A stretch of DNA of 64,000 nucleotides, from assembly GCF_900109265.1 (NCBI RefSeq), contig NZ_FNZM01000027.1:17242-81241 (forward strand), written 5' to 3'. Shown here in pieces: positions 16,294 to 24,132 of the stretch (within the stretch, counting starts at the first letter, position 1; each line of letters starts with the position of its first letter). The notes beneath the pieces were generated by a model. It was not told where the DNA came from. It saw only the letters and a list, made by a program, of their open reading frames with translations, and ran no database searches. The DNA is from Paraburkholderia tropica (GTDB lineage: Bacteria; Pseudomonadota; Gammaproteobacteria; Burkholderiales; Burkholderiaceae). Both the position numbers and the translations under genes were made by a program.

Positions 16294-16374
16294 CCGCACA
16301 TTTGCGCAACGGCGCGCGCGGGAAACTTCGTGCGCCGACGACCCTTGGGGGCACTCTCCTGCGGCTCTGCGCCG

Positions 16375-18270
16375 CTACCCGCCGCCCGGATCCAGCACTC
16401 CGCCGCACAATCCCAGCGCCGCCGTGATGAGGCCCAGATGGCTCAAGGCCTGCGGAAAATTTCCGGAAAGGCAGGCGCGGCCCACATCAAATTCTTCCGC
16501 GAGCAAGCCGACATCGTTGGCGACGCGCAGTACCGACTCCAGCCGCTCGCGTGCCTCGGCCTCGCGCCCCATCAGACGAAGGCAGTCCACGAGCCAGCAA
16601 CTGCAGGCGATGAACGCGCCTTCGTCTTGGCCCGCTTGATTTTCCGCACCGCGGCGCCAGCGCCGGATGAGGCCGCCATCGTCGAGTTCCGCGACGATGC
16701 GTTCGACGGTACCGACCATACGCCCATCGTCGGGCGGCAGAAAGCCCACCAGCGGAAGCAGCAACAGACTGGCGTCGATGTCGCGTGCCCCGTAAAACGA
16801 CACGAAGCTTCCGAGGCCCGCGTCCCAGGCTTCCCTGCACACTTCGCCATGGATTGTGGCGCACAGCTTCGTCAGCCGCGCGTGACGCTTTTGCTCATCG
16901 GGATCGGGCGGGATTGAGCCATTCCGCGTATCGCATTGCGCCGCGTCGAGCGCGCAACGCAGCCCCTTCCACGCCATGACCTTCGACCAGGTGTAGTGGC
17001 GTAATTCGCCGCGCGATTCCCACATTCCGCTGTCACGCCAGTGCCAGCAGCGCGTCAGTTCATCGGCAAGCTGACGCTCCACGGCGCGCTGTCGCGCGCT
17101 TACGTCCAGACCCGCGCGCCGCGCGAGCGACAGCCCGTATAGCACTTCGCCAATCACATCGACCTGACGTTGGGTTGAAGCCGCGTTACCCACGCGCACT
17201 GGCTGGCTGTAGCGATAACCTTCCAGCGCGCCGAGCTCCCATTCCGGAATCTGCCGCTCGCCGTCCACGCGATAGAGCGTTTGCACCCCGTCCGGCGACG
17301 TGCCCACCGCATCGAACATCCAGTGGAGCCAGCGCTGCGCTTCGTCGCGCAAACCGGCGTTCAGAAACGCACCCATCGCAAAGCAGCCGTCGCGCAGCCA
17401 GCTATAGCGATAGTCCCAGTTCGCGCTACCGCCCGGCACCTCGGGCAAGCTGCTCGTGCAGGCCGCAACCATCGCCCCGCTCGGCCTGTAGATCAGCGCT
17501 TTCAATGTGAGCAGACTGCGCCTGACCGATTGCGCCCACGGGCACGACCGCATATCGACGCCGGATATCCAGCCGCGCCAATACGCGACGGTCTGGTCGA
17601 GCGCGACATCGGCATCCGGCCATGCGGGCAACGGCGCGGCGGATGACACCTCTGCTTCAAGCGCGTGTGTGAGGCGCAATGCGTTGCGCTCACCCTGGCG
17701 CAGGACGAAGTGGGAGCGCACGCATGCATCGTCGATTTCATGCGCAATCTGGCCCTCGCAGGAAAGCCGGACGCGATGCACGCCGCAACGCACACTGAAC
17801 GCCTCGCCTTGCGCTTCAATCCAGGGCCGCAACTGGCCGAAGTCGAAGCGCAGTTGAAGGTCCGAGCGCATCGCCATTTCGCCGGACGTGCACTCGATGA
17901 TGCGATACATCGCGCGCGGCGAACGGCTGCCGTCGGTATGGAGAAAGTCGGTTAGCGTGGCGCGGCCGGTGACGGTCTCGAACGTGGTGACGAGCACCAG
18001 CGTATCAGCGAGATACCCGCGCGACACCGTCCAGTGCGTGCCTTGCGCGGGATGCACGGTCCAATGGCCGCTTTCTTCCGTGCCGCCGAGCAGGCGCGCG
18101 AACACCGCCGGACTGTCGAAGCGCGGCCAGCACAGCCAGTCGATCGCGCCGTCTCGATCGGCGAGCGCGGCGCTCTGGCCATCACCGAGCAGCGCATAGT
18201 CCTCGAGCGGCCGATATCTCGATGTTCCGGGTGCGGCGGATGTGCTGGATGCCTGCGGCGGGTCGTTCAT
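16375..18270 (-). CDS. Glycoside hydrolase family 15 (glucoamylase/trehalase-like)
   Basis: The 631-residue protein follows the bacterial GH15 layout: an N-terminal beta-sandwich region (RYRPLEDYALLGDGQSAALADRDGAIDWLCWPRFDSP at the start) and an (alpha/alpha)6 catalytic barrel. Recognisable blocks are GSANWDYRYSWLRDGCFAMGAFLNAG in the active-site cleft, HYTWSKVMAWKGLRCAL, DASLLLLPLVGFLPPDDGRM, and QDEGAFIACSCWLVDCL. Such enzymes hydrolyse alpha-glucosidic bonds in maltodextrin, glycogen or trehalose. No signal peptide is seen, so it acts in the cytoplasm. The ATG at 18270 overlaps the SDR stop (ATGA). Upstream ATGs at 18288 and 18294 are possible. It is the last gene of a three-gene leftward operon. 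Confidence 0.88.
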   Translation of the reverse strand: MNDPPQASSTSAAPGTSRYRPLEDYALLGDGQSAALADRDGAIDWLCWPRFDSPAVFARLLGGTEESGHWTVHPAQGTHWTVSRGYLADTLVLVTTFETVTGRATLTDFLHTDGSRSPRAMYRIIECTSGEMAMRSDLQLRFDFGQLRPWIEAQGEAFSVRCGVHRVRLSCEGQIAHEIDDACVRSHFVLRQGERNALRLTHALEAEVSSAAPLPAWPDADVALDQTVAYWRGWISGVDMRSCPWAQSVRRSLLTLKALIYRPSGAMVAACTSSLPEVPGGSANWDYRYSWLRDGCFAMGAFLNAGLRDEAQRWLHWMFDAVGTSPDGVQTLYRVDGERQIPEWELGALEGYRYSQPVRVGNAASTQRQVDVIGEVLYGLSLARRAGLDVSARQRAVERQLADELTRCWHWRDSGMWESRGELRHYTWSKVMAWKGLRCALDAAQCDTRNGSIPPDPDEQKRHARLTKLCATIHGEVCREAWDAGLGSFVSFYGARDIDASLLLLPLVGFLPPDDGRMVGTVERIVAELDDGGLIRRWRRGAENQAGQDEGAFIACSCWLVDCLRLMGREAEARERLESVLRVANDVGLLAEEFDVGRACLSGNFPQALSHLGLITAALGLCGGVLDPGGG

Positions 18271-19280
18271 CGCCGGTTTCTGCGCCATACCCATAACACG
18301 CCGCACCCGAACGCGCAGATCGTCGCCGCGATGGCCGCCGAGCGGTGGCGATCCGTGAACATTTCCAGGCTGCGCGCGCGGGCTTCGTCGTCGAAGCGGC
18401 CGTGCGCGCCGTAGTCGCCCGGCACTGGCGTGTAGAGATTCGACGGCGCATCGGGCGGCAGTGGCTCGCCGGTAATCTGTCCGCGATAACCGGCGCGCGC
18501 GAGATAGCGGTCGAGCAGTCCCGGCGCAAACCGGTTGGCGAGAATGGCCTTCGCCGTCGACCAGCCGACCCACACCTGACGCCGCCGGTGCGTCGCCGCA
18601 AAGTAAATCGCCCGAGCCGCCACCTCGGGCTGAAACACCGGCGGGACCGGTCGGGCGCGTCGCCCCGTGAGATTCATCGCCCAGTCGAATTGGGGGGTAT
18701 TGATCGCGGGCAGATCGACCATCGTCAAGTGGATGTCGACGCCGTCGTGCAGCAGTTCGCTACGTAGGGCATCGGTGAAGCCACGTATCGCGAACTTCGC
18801 GCCACAATACACCGACTGCAGCGGCACCGCGCGATAACTCAGCGCCGAGCCCACGTTGACGATGGTGCCGCGGCCAGAGTGCCCCGCCGCGCGCATACAG
18901 CGCAGCGCGGCGAGCATACCGTTCACCTGGCCCAGATAGGTCACCTGAGTCCCGCGCTCGATGTCGCGCGCGTTCAGCGCGGCAACGGGTGCGAACGCGG
19001 TCGCCATCGCCACGTTGACCCAGACGTCGAGACGGCCAAAGGCTTGGAGCGCCGCCTCGGCGGCGCCGTCGACCGCTTCAGCGTTCGCCACATCGGCTGG
19101 CAGCGCGAGCGCTCGCACGCCATAGCGCCCGGCCAGCTCGTTCGCCGCGCGCTCAAGGCGCGCCGGATCTCGCGCGATAAGGGCCACGTCGTGCCCATGC
19201 TGCGCGAAGGCTTCGGCGGCGGCCCGGCCCACGCCCGCGCTCCCGCCCGTGATGACCACTTTCAGCTTGTTGCGTGCCAT
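18267..19280 (-). CDS. Short-chain dehydrogenase/reductase with C-terminal membrane anchor
   Basis: The 337-residue protein has the Rossmann start VVITGGSAGVGRAAAEAF and a catalytic set of Ser in NVGSALSYRA followed by YCGAK. NVA replaces the more usual NNA motif at about residue 90. After the SDR core (to about 250) comes an extra tail of about 85 residues ending in a hydrophobic helix (AAIAATICAFGCGVLWVW) and RRNRR, which suggests C-terminal anchoring to the inner membrane. GAGGA precedes the ATG at 19280. It lies 26 bases after the TPP-enzyme stop and overlaps GH15. Substrate unknown; NAD(P)H use is expected from the fold. Confidence 0.87.
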   Translation of the reverse strand: MARNKLKVVITGGSAGVGRAAAEAFAQHGHDVALIARDPARLERAANELAGRYGVRALALPADVANAEAVDGAAEAALQAFGRLDVWVNVAMATAFAPVAALNARDIERGTQVTYLGQVNGMLAALRCMRAAGHSGRGTIVNVGSALSYRAVPLQSVYCGAKFAIRGFTDALRSELLHDGVDIHLTMVDLPAINTPQFDWAMNLTGRRARPVPPVFQPEVAARAIYFAATHRRRQVWVGWSTAKAILANRFAPGLLDRYLARAGYRGQITGEPLPPDAPSNLYTPVPGDYGAHGRFDDEARARSLEMFTDRHRSAAIAATICAFGCGVLWVWRRNRR

Positions 19281-19306
19281 CGAGCATCCTCGTTGAGCGC
19301 CAGCGT

Positions 19307-21103
19307 TCAGGACTTCTTGCCCGGCAGCACCGAAGCCATCACCTGCCGCGCCGTATTGGCGATGATGCCGCGCTCGCCGGGGTCGCCCTGCATCAGGGCC
19401 GTCGCGAAATGGCGCGCCTGATCGAGCGTCACATGCGGCGGCAGCGGGGGCACCTCGGGATCGGTCTTCACCTCGATCACAACCGGACGCGGCGCAGCCA
19501 GCGCCTGCTCCCAGGCGTCGCCGAGCTGATCGGCGTCGTCCACATAAATGCCGGTCAGACCGATCAATTCCGCGAAGCGGTGATACGGCACGTTCGGAAT
19601 ATCCTGCGAGGCCTCGAATTTCGGATCGCCCATCATCACGCGCTGCTCCCAGGTGACCTGATTCAGATCCTCGTTGTTGAACACCGCGCAGATCCAGTTC
19701 GGACTGGCCCAGTTGCGCCAGTATTTCGCGACCGTAATGAGCTCGGCCATGTTGTTCATCTGCATCGCGCCGTCGCCGACCAGCGCGATCACGGGCCGTT
19801 CGGGATGCGCGAATTTCGCGGCGATGGCATAAGGCACCGCCGCGCCCATCGACGCCAGCCCACCCGACAGTGAACACATCATGCCGCGGCGGATTTTCAG
19901 ATCGCGCGCGTACCAGTTTGCGCACGAGCCGGAGTCGCTCGTGACGATCGCGCCATCGGGCAGACGCGGCGACAGCTCCGTGACCACACGCTGCGGATTG
20001 ACCTTGCCGCCTGTGGGCGCCTGCGCACGCTCGTCGAGCACGCGTTGCCAGCGCTCGTTTGCATGGACGATGCGGTTGCGCCAGCTCTCCTGGCTCTTCT
20101 GTTCGAGCAGCGGCAGCAACGCGCGCAGCGTGGCCGCGCTGTCGCCGACGAGGCTGACTTCCATCGGATAGCGCAGGCTTAACATGCCCGCGTCGATGTC
20201 GATCTGCACGGCGCGCGCATCGCCCTCCTTAGGCAAAAATTCGGAGTACGGAAAACCTGATCCCACCATCAGCAAGGTATCGCACGACGACATCATCTCG
20301 TCGGTCGGCTTCGTGCCGAGCAGGCCGATCGAACCAGTCACCCAGGGGAGGTCGTCAGGCACGACGGCTTTACCTAGCAGCGCCTTGGCTACCCCCGCAT
20401 GCAGGCGTTCAGCCACGGCGATCACTTCGTCGGTGGCCTGCATCGCACCTGCACCCACCAGCATCGCCACGCGATGCCCGGCGTTGAGCACATCTGCCGC
20501 GCGCTGCAGATCCTCTTGACGCGGCAGGACCTCAGGCGCGGCGTACCCAACCCCGGAGTGTGCCGTGCCATGCTTGCGCGGCGGCGCTTCGTATTCGAGT
20601 TCCTGAAGATCGTTCGGCAGCACGATGGCGGTCACCGTGCGGCGCGACAGCGCGATGCGCACGGCGCGATCGACCACATGGCGCACCTGCGCGGCCACGC
20701 TCGGCTGCTGCACATAGGCGCCGGCCACGTCCTTGAACATCGACACGAGATCGAGTTCCTGCTGGTAGTGCGCGCCCAGCGCCGCACGCGCCTGCTGGCC
20801 CGCGATCGCCAGCACCGGCATGTGATCGAGCCGCGCATCGTAGAGACCCGTGAGCAGATGCGCCGCGCCTGGCCCCGAAGTCGCGATGCAGACACCGAGC
20901 CCGCCACTGAATTTCGCATAGGCGCTCGCCATGAATGCCGCCATTTCTTCATGCCGCGCCTGCACGAAGTCAATCTTGCCCTCGGCGCGCTGCAAGGCGC
21001 CGAACATGCCGTTGATGCCGTCGCCGGGATAGCCGAACAGCCGTCGCACGCCCCATTCGTGCAGACGTTCGACGATGAAATCGCTTACGGTTGCGCTAGC
21101 CAT
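19307..21103 (-). CDS. Thiamine-diphosphate-dependent enzyme (pyruvate oxidase/dehydrogenase PoxB-like)
   Basis: The 598-residue protein has the three-domain TPP enzyme layout: N-terminal PYR domain (FGYPGDGINGM, the catalytic Glu in ARHEEMAAFMA), a central domain (about 195-335), and a C-terminal PP domain with GDGAMQMNNMAELITV...FNNEDLNQVTWEQR, the TPP and Mg-binding motif. Overall it resembles the PoxB group of pyruvate:quinone oxidoreductases, as well as acetolactate synthase relatives. PoxB's C-terminal membrane-binding tail is not obvious. Start at 21103 follows AAGGAGA. It is the first gene of the leftward operon with SDR and GH15, divergent from the enolase/GMC operon, so the locus may handle glucose-derived carbon and acetate. 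Substrate is not certain. Confidence 0.87.
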   Translation of the reverse strand: MASATVSDFIVERLHEWGVRRLFGYPGDGINGMFGALQRAEGKIDFVQARHEEMAAFMASAYAKFSGGLGVCIATSGPGAAHLLTGLYDARLDHMPVLAIAGQQARAALGAHYQQELDLVSMFKDVAGAYVQQPSVAAQVRHVVDRAVRIALSRRTVTAIVLPNDLQELEYEAPPRKHGTAHSGVGYAAPEVLPRQEDLQRAADVLNAGHRVAMLVGAGAMQATDEVIAVAERLHAGVAKALLGKAVVPDDLPWVTGSIGLLGTKPTDEMMSSCDTLLMVGSGFPYSEFLPKEGDARAVQIDIDAGMLSLRYPMEVSLVGDSAATLRALLPLLEQKSQESWRNRIVHANERWQRVLDERAQAPTGGKVNPQRVVTELSPRLPDGAIVTSDSGSCANWYARDLKIRRGMMCSLSGGLASMGAAVPYAIAAKFAHPERPVIALVGDGAMQMNNMAELITVAKYWRNWASPNWICAVFNNEDLNQVTWEQRVMMGDPKFEASQDIPNVPYHRFAELIGLTGIYVDDADQLGDAWEQALAAPRPVVIEVKTDPEVPPLPPHVTLDQARHFATALMQGDPGERGIIANTARQVMASVLPGKKS

Positions 21104-21324
21104 CGACGCTCTCCTTTTGCAGTGCTTGCGGGATTGATGAGTCGACTTGCGCAAAGCGCAATCCTGAACCGAGCGCGGGCGTGACCCGGTTCTATTCCGA
21201 CAAACGCCTTTCGGCTACGCAGCCAGGCGCGCGATTTGCGCGCGGATATGAGCAAGTGGGAAATTTTCCCAAACCGCACGACCGCATAAATAGCCACAAA
21301 TAACAGCACCAAGATCACGAACAT
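21085..21324 (-). CDS. Possible small membrane protein (weak)
   Basis: A 79-codon frame starts MFVILVLLFVAIYAVVRFGK, a plausible single membrane helix, then a basic tail. It overlaps the TPP-enzyme start by 19 bases and has only a poor ribosome binding site (AAGGG, about 9 nt upstream). It lies where the divergent promoters should be. The hydrophobic start is the only support. Confidence 0.22.
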   Translation of the reverse strand: MFVILVLLFVAIYAVVRFGKISHLLISARKSRAWLRSRKAFVGIEPGHARARFRIALCASRLINPASTAKGERRWLAQP

Positions 21325-21370
21325 CGACCCGGCCCTTCAGGCCCATCCCATTCGAGGACATGCGACCGCG

Positions 21371-22462
21371 ATGAATCCGCATCAGGTGAACCGTATCGAT
21401 GCACGTGCCTACACGATCCCAACCGATCGCGAAGAAGCAGACGGCACGATCGCATGGCAATCAACCACGCTCGTCGTCGTGGAAATCGACGGAATGGGTC
21501 ACACCGGACTTGGCTACACCTATGCGCATGCAAGCGCGGCGGAGTTGATCGTCGGCGAGTTCGCCGAGATCGTGCACCGTCACGACGCGTTCGACATCGG
21601 CCGGATCGCGTTCGCGATGCAGCGCGCCGTGCGCAACATCGGCCGTCCCGGCGTGGCGGCGTGCGCGATTTCCGCCGTCGATACGGCCTTATGGGATCTC
21701 AAGGCGCACGTATTGAACGTACCCCTCGCCGTGCTGCTCGGAAAGCAGCGCGACAACGTGCCGGTCTATGGCAGCGGCGGCTTCACGAGCTACGACATCG
21801 ACGCGCTCCAGGCCCAACTGCGCGGCTGGGTCGAGCGCGACGGTTGCCGCTGGGTCAAGATGAAAGTCGGCAGCGCGCCAGACGACGACCCGCAACGGGT
21901 AGCTGCGGCGCGTGCTGCGATCGGCGGCGCGGGACTGTTCGTCGATGCCAATGGCGCCTACACGCTCAAGCAGGCGCAGCGCCTTGCGGCCGCATTCGCA
22001 AAGCAGGACGTCCGGTGGTTCGAAGAGCCGCTCTCTTCCGACGATCGGCGCGGCCTCGCCGCCCTGCGCGCCGCGTTGCCCTCCGGCATGGCGCTCGCCG
22101 CGGGCGAATACGGCTGGAGCGCCGACGATTTCCGGGCGCTGCTCGACACGCACGCCGTCGACGTACTCCAAGCCGATGTAACGCGTTGCGGCGGCTTCAC
22201 CGGCTTTCTACAGGCCGACGCGCTCTGCGATGCGTGGCATGTTCCGCTCTCGGCGCATTGCGCGCCCGCGCTGCATCTGCATGCGGCGTGCGCCGCGCGG
22301 CGACTCGAGCATATCGAATGGTTCCACGACCATGCACGCATCGAGTCGATGCTGTTCGACGGCGCCCCCGCGCTACGTGACGGCGCGATCGCGCCCGATC
22401 TCGGCCGTCCCGGCCACGGCCTCGCGCTTCGTCACGCCGATGCCGAACGTTTTGCAATCTGA
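21371..22462 (+). CDS. Enolase-superfamily sugar-acid dehydratase/racemase (mandelate racemase subgroup)
   Basis: The 363-residue protein carries the superfamily active site: Lys163-Met-Lys165 (WVKMKVG), metal ligands Asp192 (DANG), Glu218 (FEEP) and Glu245 (AGEY), and His296 (SAHCAP). The KxK plus His pattern marks the mandelate racemase subgroup, whose members abstract a proton alpha to a carboxylate, usually in sugar acids. The N-terminal capping domain includes IGRPGVAACAISAVDTALWDLK. It is the first gene of a four-gene operon with subunit 3 and a GMC oxidoreductase, fitting oxidation of a sugar followed by dehydration of the acid. The exact acid cannot be read from the residues. Confidence 0.88.
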   Translation: MNPHQVNRIDARAYTIPTDREEADGTIAWQSTTLVVVEIDGMGHTGLGYTYAHASAAELIVGEFAEIVHRHDAFDIGRIAFAMQRAVRNIGRPGVAACAISAVDTALWDLKAHVLNVPLAVLLGKQRDNVPVYGSGGFTSYDIDALQAQLRGWVERDGCRWVKMKVGSAPDDDPQRVAAARAAIGGAGLFVDANGAYTLKQAQRLAAAFAKQDVRWFEEPLSSDDRRGLAALRAALPSGMALAAGEYGWSADDFRALLDTHAVDVLQADVTRCGGFTGFLQADALCDAWHVPLSAHCAPALHLHAACAARRLEHIEWFHDHARIESMLFDGAPALRDGAIAPDLGRPGHGLALRHADAERFAI

Positions 22463-22480
22463 CCACGGAGATCGGGCGAC

Positions 22481-23413
22481 ATGACTCAGGCTTCACGATT
22501 TGCGGGCGGACTGGCGAGCCTCGCGGCGGGTGCCGCGCTCGCGTTCGTCGCGACCCGCTCGCTGCGCGAGGCGCGCAGCGCACCTGCCATCGGCAAACAT
22601 GTCGCTGCGGCGCGCGCTTTCAATCACGGTTCGGCACTGCTTGCGCTTTCCGTGCTCGCCGACAGCGCGATGGAGCATTACCGCGGAGGCTTCGAGAATC
22701 GCGCCATGTACGCGGCGCTCGCGAGCGCCGCGGCAGCATTGGGCGCGAGCCTGCATGGCAGCGCCGACCGCACCGAGGCCTCGCACGCCTTGCGTCACGC
22801 GATCCAGCTCGGGGCCACCGCGACCGGCACGGCGGGAACCGCCTTCCATCTCTACAACGTGGGCAAGCGGCCGGGCGGCTGGAGCTGGCAAAACCTCTTT
22901 TACGGCGCACCGGCGGGTGCACCGTTCGCGCTGCTGCTGTCGGGCGCGCTCGGCGCGATCGCGGAGCAACTGCGCGATGAGCCGGAACACGACCCGCGTC
23001 TGTTTGGCCTGCCCGCGGGCAAGGCGCTCGCGCTCGTTGCGAGCGCGGGTTTGCTGGGCACGGCCGCCGAGGCGGCGCTGCTGCATTTTCGCGGCTCCTA
23101 CCAGCATCCGGCGATGTACGCACCCGTGACCGTCGCGCCCATCGGCGCCGCGCTGCTCGCGCACGCGGCGCTAGCCGCGCCGACGCAAGCCCGGCGTCTG
23201 GGCGGATTCGCACGCACGTGGCTGCGGCTGACATCGGCGCTCGGTTTCGCGGGCGCGGGCTTTCACGCGAATGGCGTGGCGCGCGCGCAAGGCGGCTGGC
23301 GCAACTGGTCGCAGAATCTGCTGGCCGGGCCGCCGCTGCCCGCGCCGCCTGCCTTTAGCGCCCTCGCCGTGGCAGGCCTTGCGGCGCTGCGCATGCGGGA
23401 GACCGAGCGATGA
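22481..23413 (+). CDS. Membrane protein with internal duplication
   Basis: The 310-residue protein is Ala-rich with several hydrophobic helices and no family I can name. It is internally repeated. About 62-95 (LADSAMEHYRGGFENRAMYAAL) matches about 192-222 (AEAALLHFRGSYQHPAMYAPV). About 121-150 (TAFHLYNVGKRPGGWSWQNLFYGAP) matches about 262-290 (AGFHANGVARAQGGWRNWSQNLLAGPP). His, Tyr and Trp positions recur in both copies, so they may bind a cofactor such as heme or quinone, which is inference. It sits 18 bases after the enolase gene and overlaps the subunit 3 start (ATGA), so it may anchor or accept electrons from the GMC complex. Confidence 0.75.
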   Translation: MTQASRFAGGLASLAAGAALAFVATRSLREARSAPAIGKHVAAARAFNHGSALLALSVLADSAMEHYRGGFENRAMYAALASAAAALGASLHGSADRTEASHALRHAIQLGATATGTAGTAFHLYNVGKRPGGWSWQNLFYGAPAGAPFALLLSGALGAIAEQLRDEPEHDPRLFGLPAGKALALVASAGLLGTAAEAALLHFRGSYQHPAMYAPVTVAPIGAALLAHAALAAPTQARRLGGFARTWLRLTSALGFAGAGFHANGVARAQGGWRNWSQNLLAGPPLPAPPAFSALAVAGLAALRMRETER

Positions 23414-24132
23414 CCGAAGGCCGCTATCCAGGCTACGACGTGCTCGCGAAGCGGGACACGCCTTCGTGGGATACACCGACACGTCGGGTCATCGACGAGC
23501 GGATGCGCACGCACGACGCCGCCCGCTGGCTAGGCCCGTCGGCGTGGCGCGCGCTGGTGGCGCTGTGCGAATGCATCGTGCCGCAACAGACAAACGCGCA
23601 AGCCCGAATCGCCGCGCCCGCACAGAATGCTGAGGGCGCGACCATCGTGCCCGTCGCGGCGCTCGTCGACGGCAAGCTGCTCGAAGATCGCCGTGACGGC
23701 TTTCGCGACAGCCGCCTGCCACCGCTGCGGGAGGCGTGGCGTATTGGGCTCGCGGCTCTCGATGCAGAAAGCGATAGGCGTCATCGCCATCCGTTCGCCG
23801 ATATCAAACCGCAACAACAGCGCGATCTGCTCATCATGCTTCAACGAGGCGAGTTCCATGGACGAGCATGGGAAGGCATGCCTGCCGACGTGTTCTTCGC
23901 GAAGCGCGTGCTGCACGACATCTGCTCGGCATTCTATTCGCATCCCGCAGCGTGGAGCGCCCTGGGTTTTGGCGGCCCGGCAAATCCGCGCGGCTACGTA
24001 CGCCTCGTCGCTGATCGCCGGGATCCGTGGGAAGCCGTCGAAGCGCGCGACGACAGCGAGTCGGCCAAGGCACGTGCGCGACGCGCCAACGCACATATCG
24101 GGGCGTCCAGACGCCATCGAGCCCAGCCATGA
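23410..24132 (+). CDS. Gluconate 2-dehydrogenase subunit 3 family protein
   Basis: The 240-residue protein carries the subunit-3 pattern: LGPSAWRALVALCECIVPQ near residue 41, then PFADIKPQQQRDLLIMLQRGEF and VFFAKRVLHDICSAFYSHPAAWSALGFGGPANPRGYV. In characterised enzymes this small subunit helps fold and export the GMC flavoprotein and carries a Tat signal. Here the N-terminus (MTEGRYPGYDVLAKRDTPSW) has no twin-arginine signal and no hydrophobic stretch. It is coupled by ATGA to both neighbours. The partner is clearly the GMC enzyme that follows. Confidence 0.88.
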   Translation: MTEGRYPGYDVLAKRDTPSWDTPTRRVIDERMRTHDAARWLGPSAWRALVALCECIVPQQTNAQARIAAPAQNAEGATIVPVAALVDGKLLEDRRDGFRDSRLPPLREAWRIGLAALDAESDRRHRHPFADIKPQQQRDLLIMLQRGEFHGRAWEGMPADVFFAKRVLHDICSAFYSHPAAWSALGFGGPANPRGYVRLVADRRDPWEAVEARDDSESAKARARRANAHIGASRRHRAQP

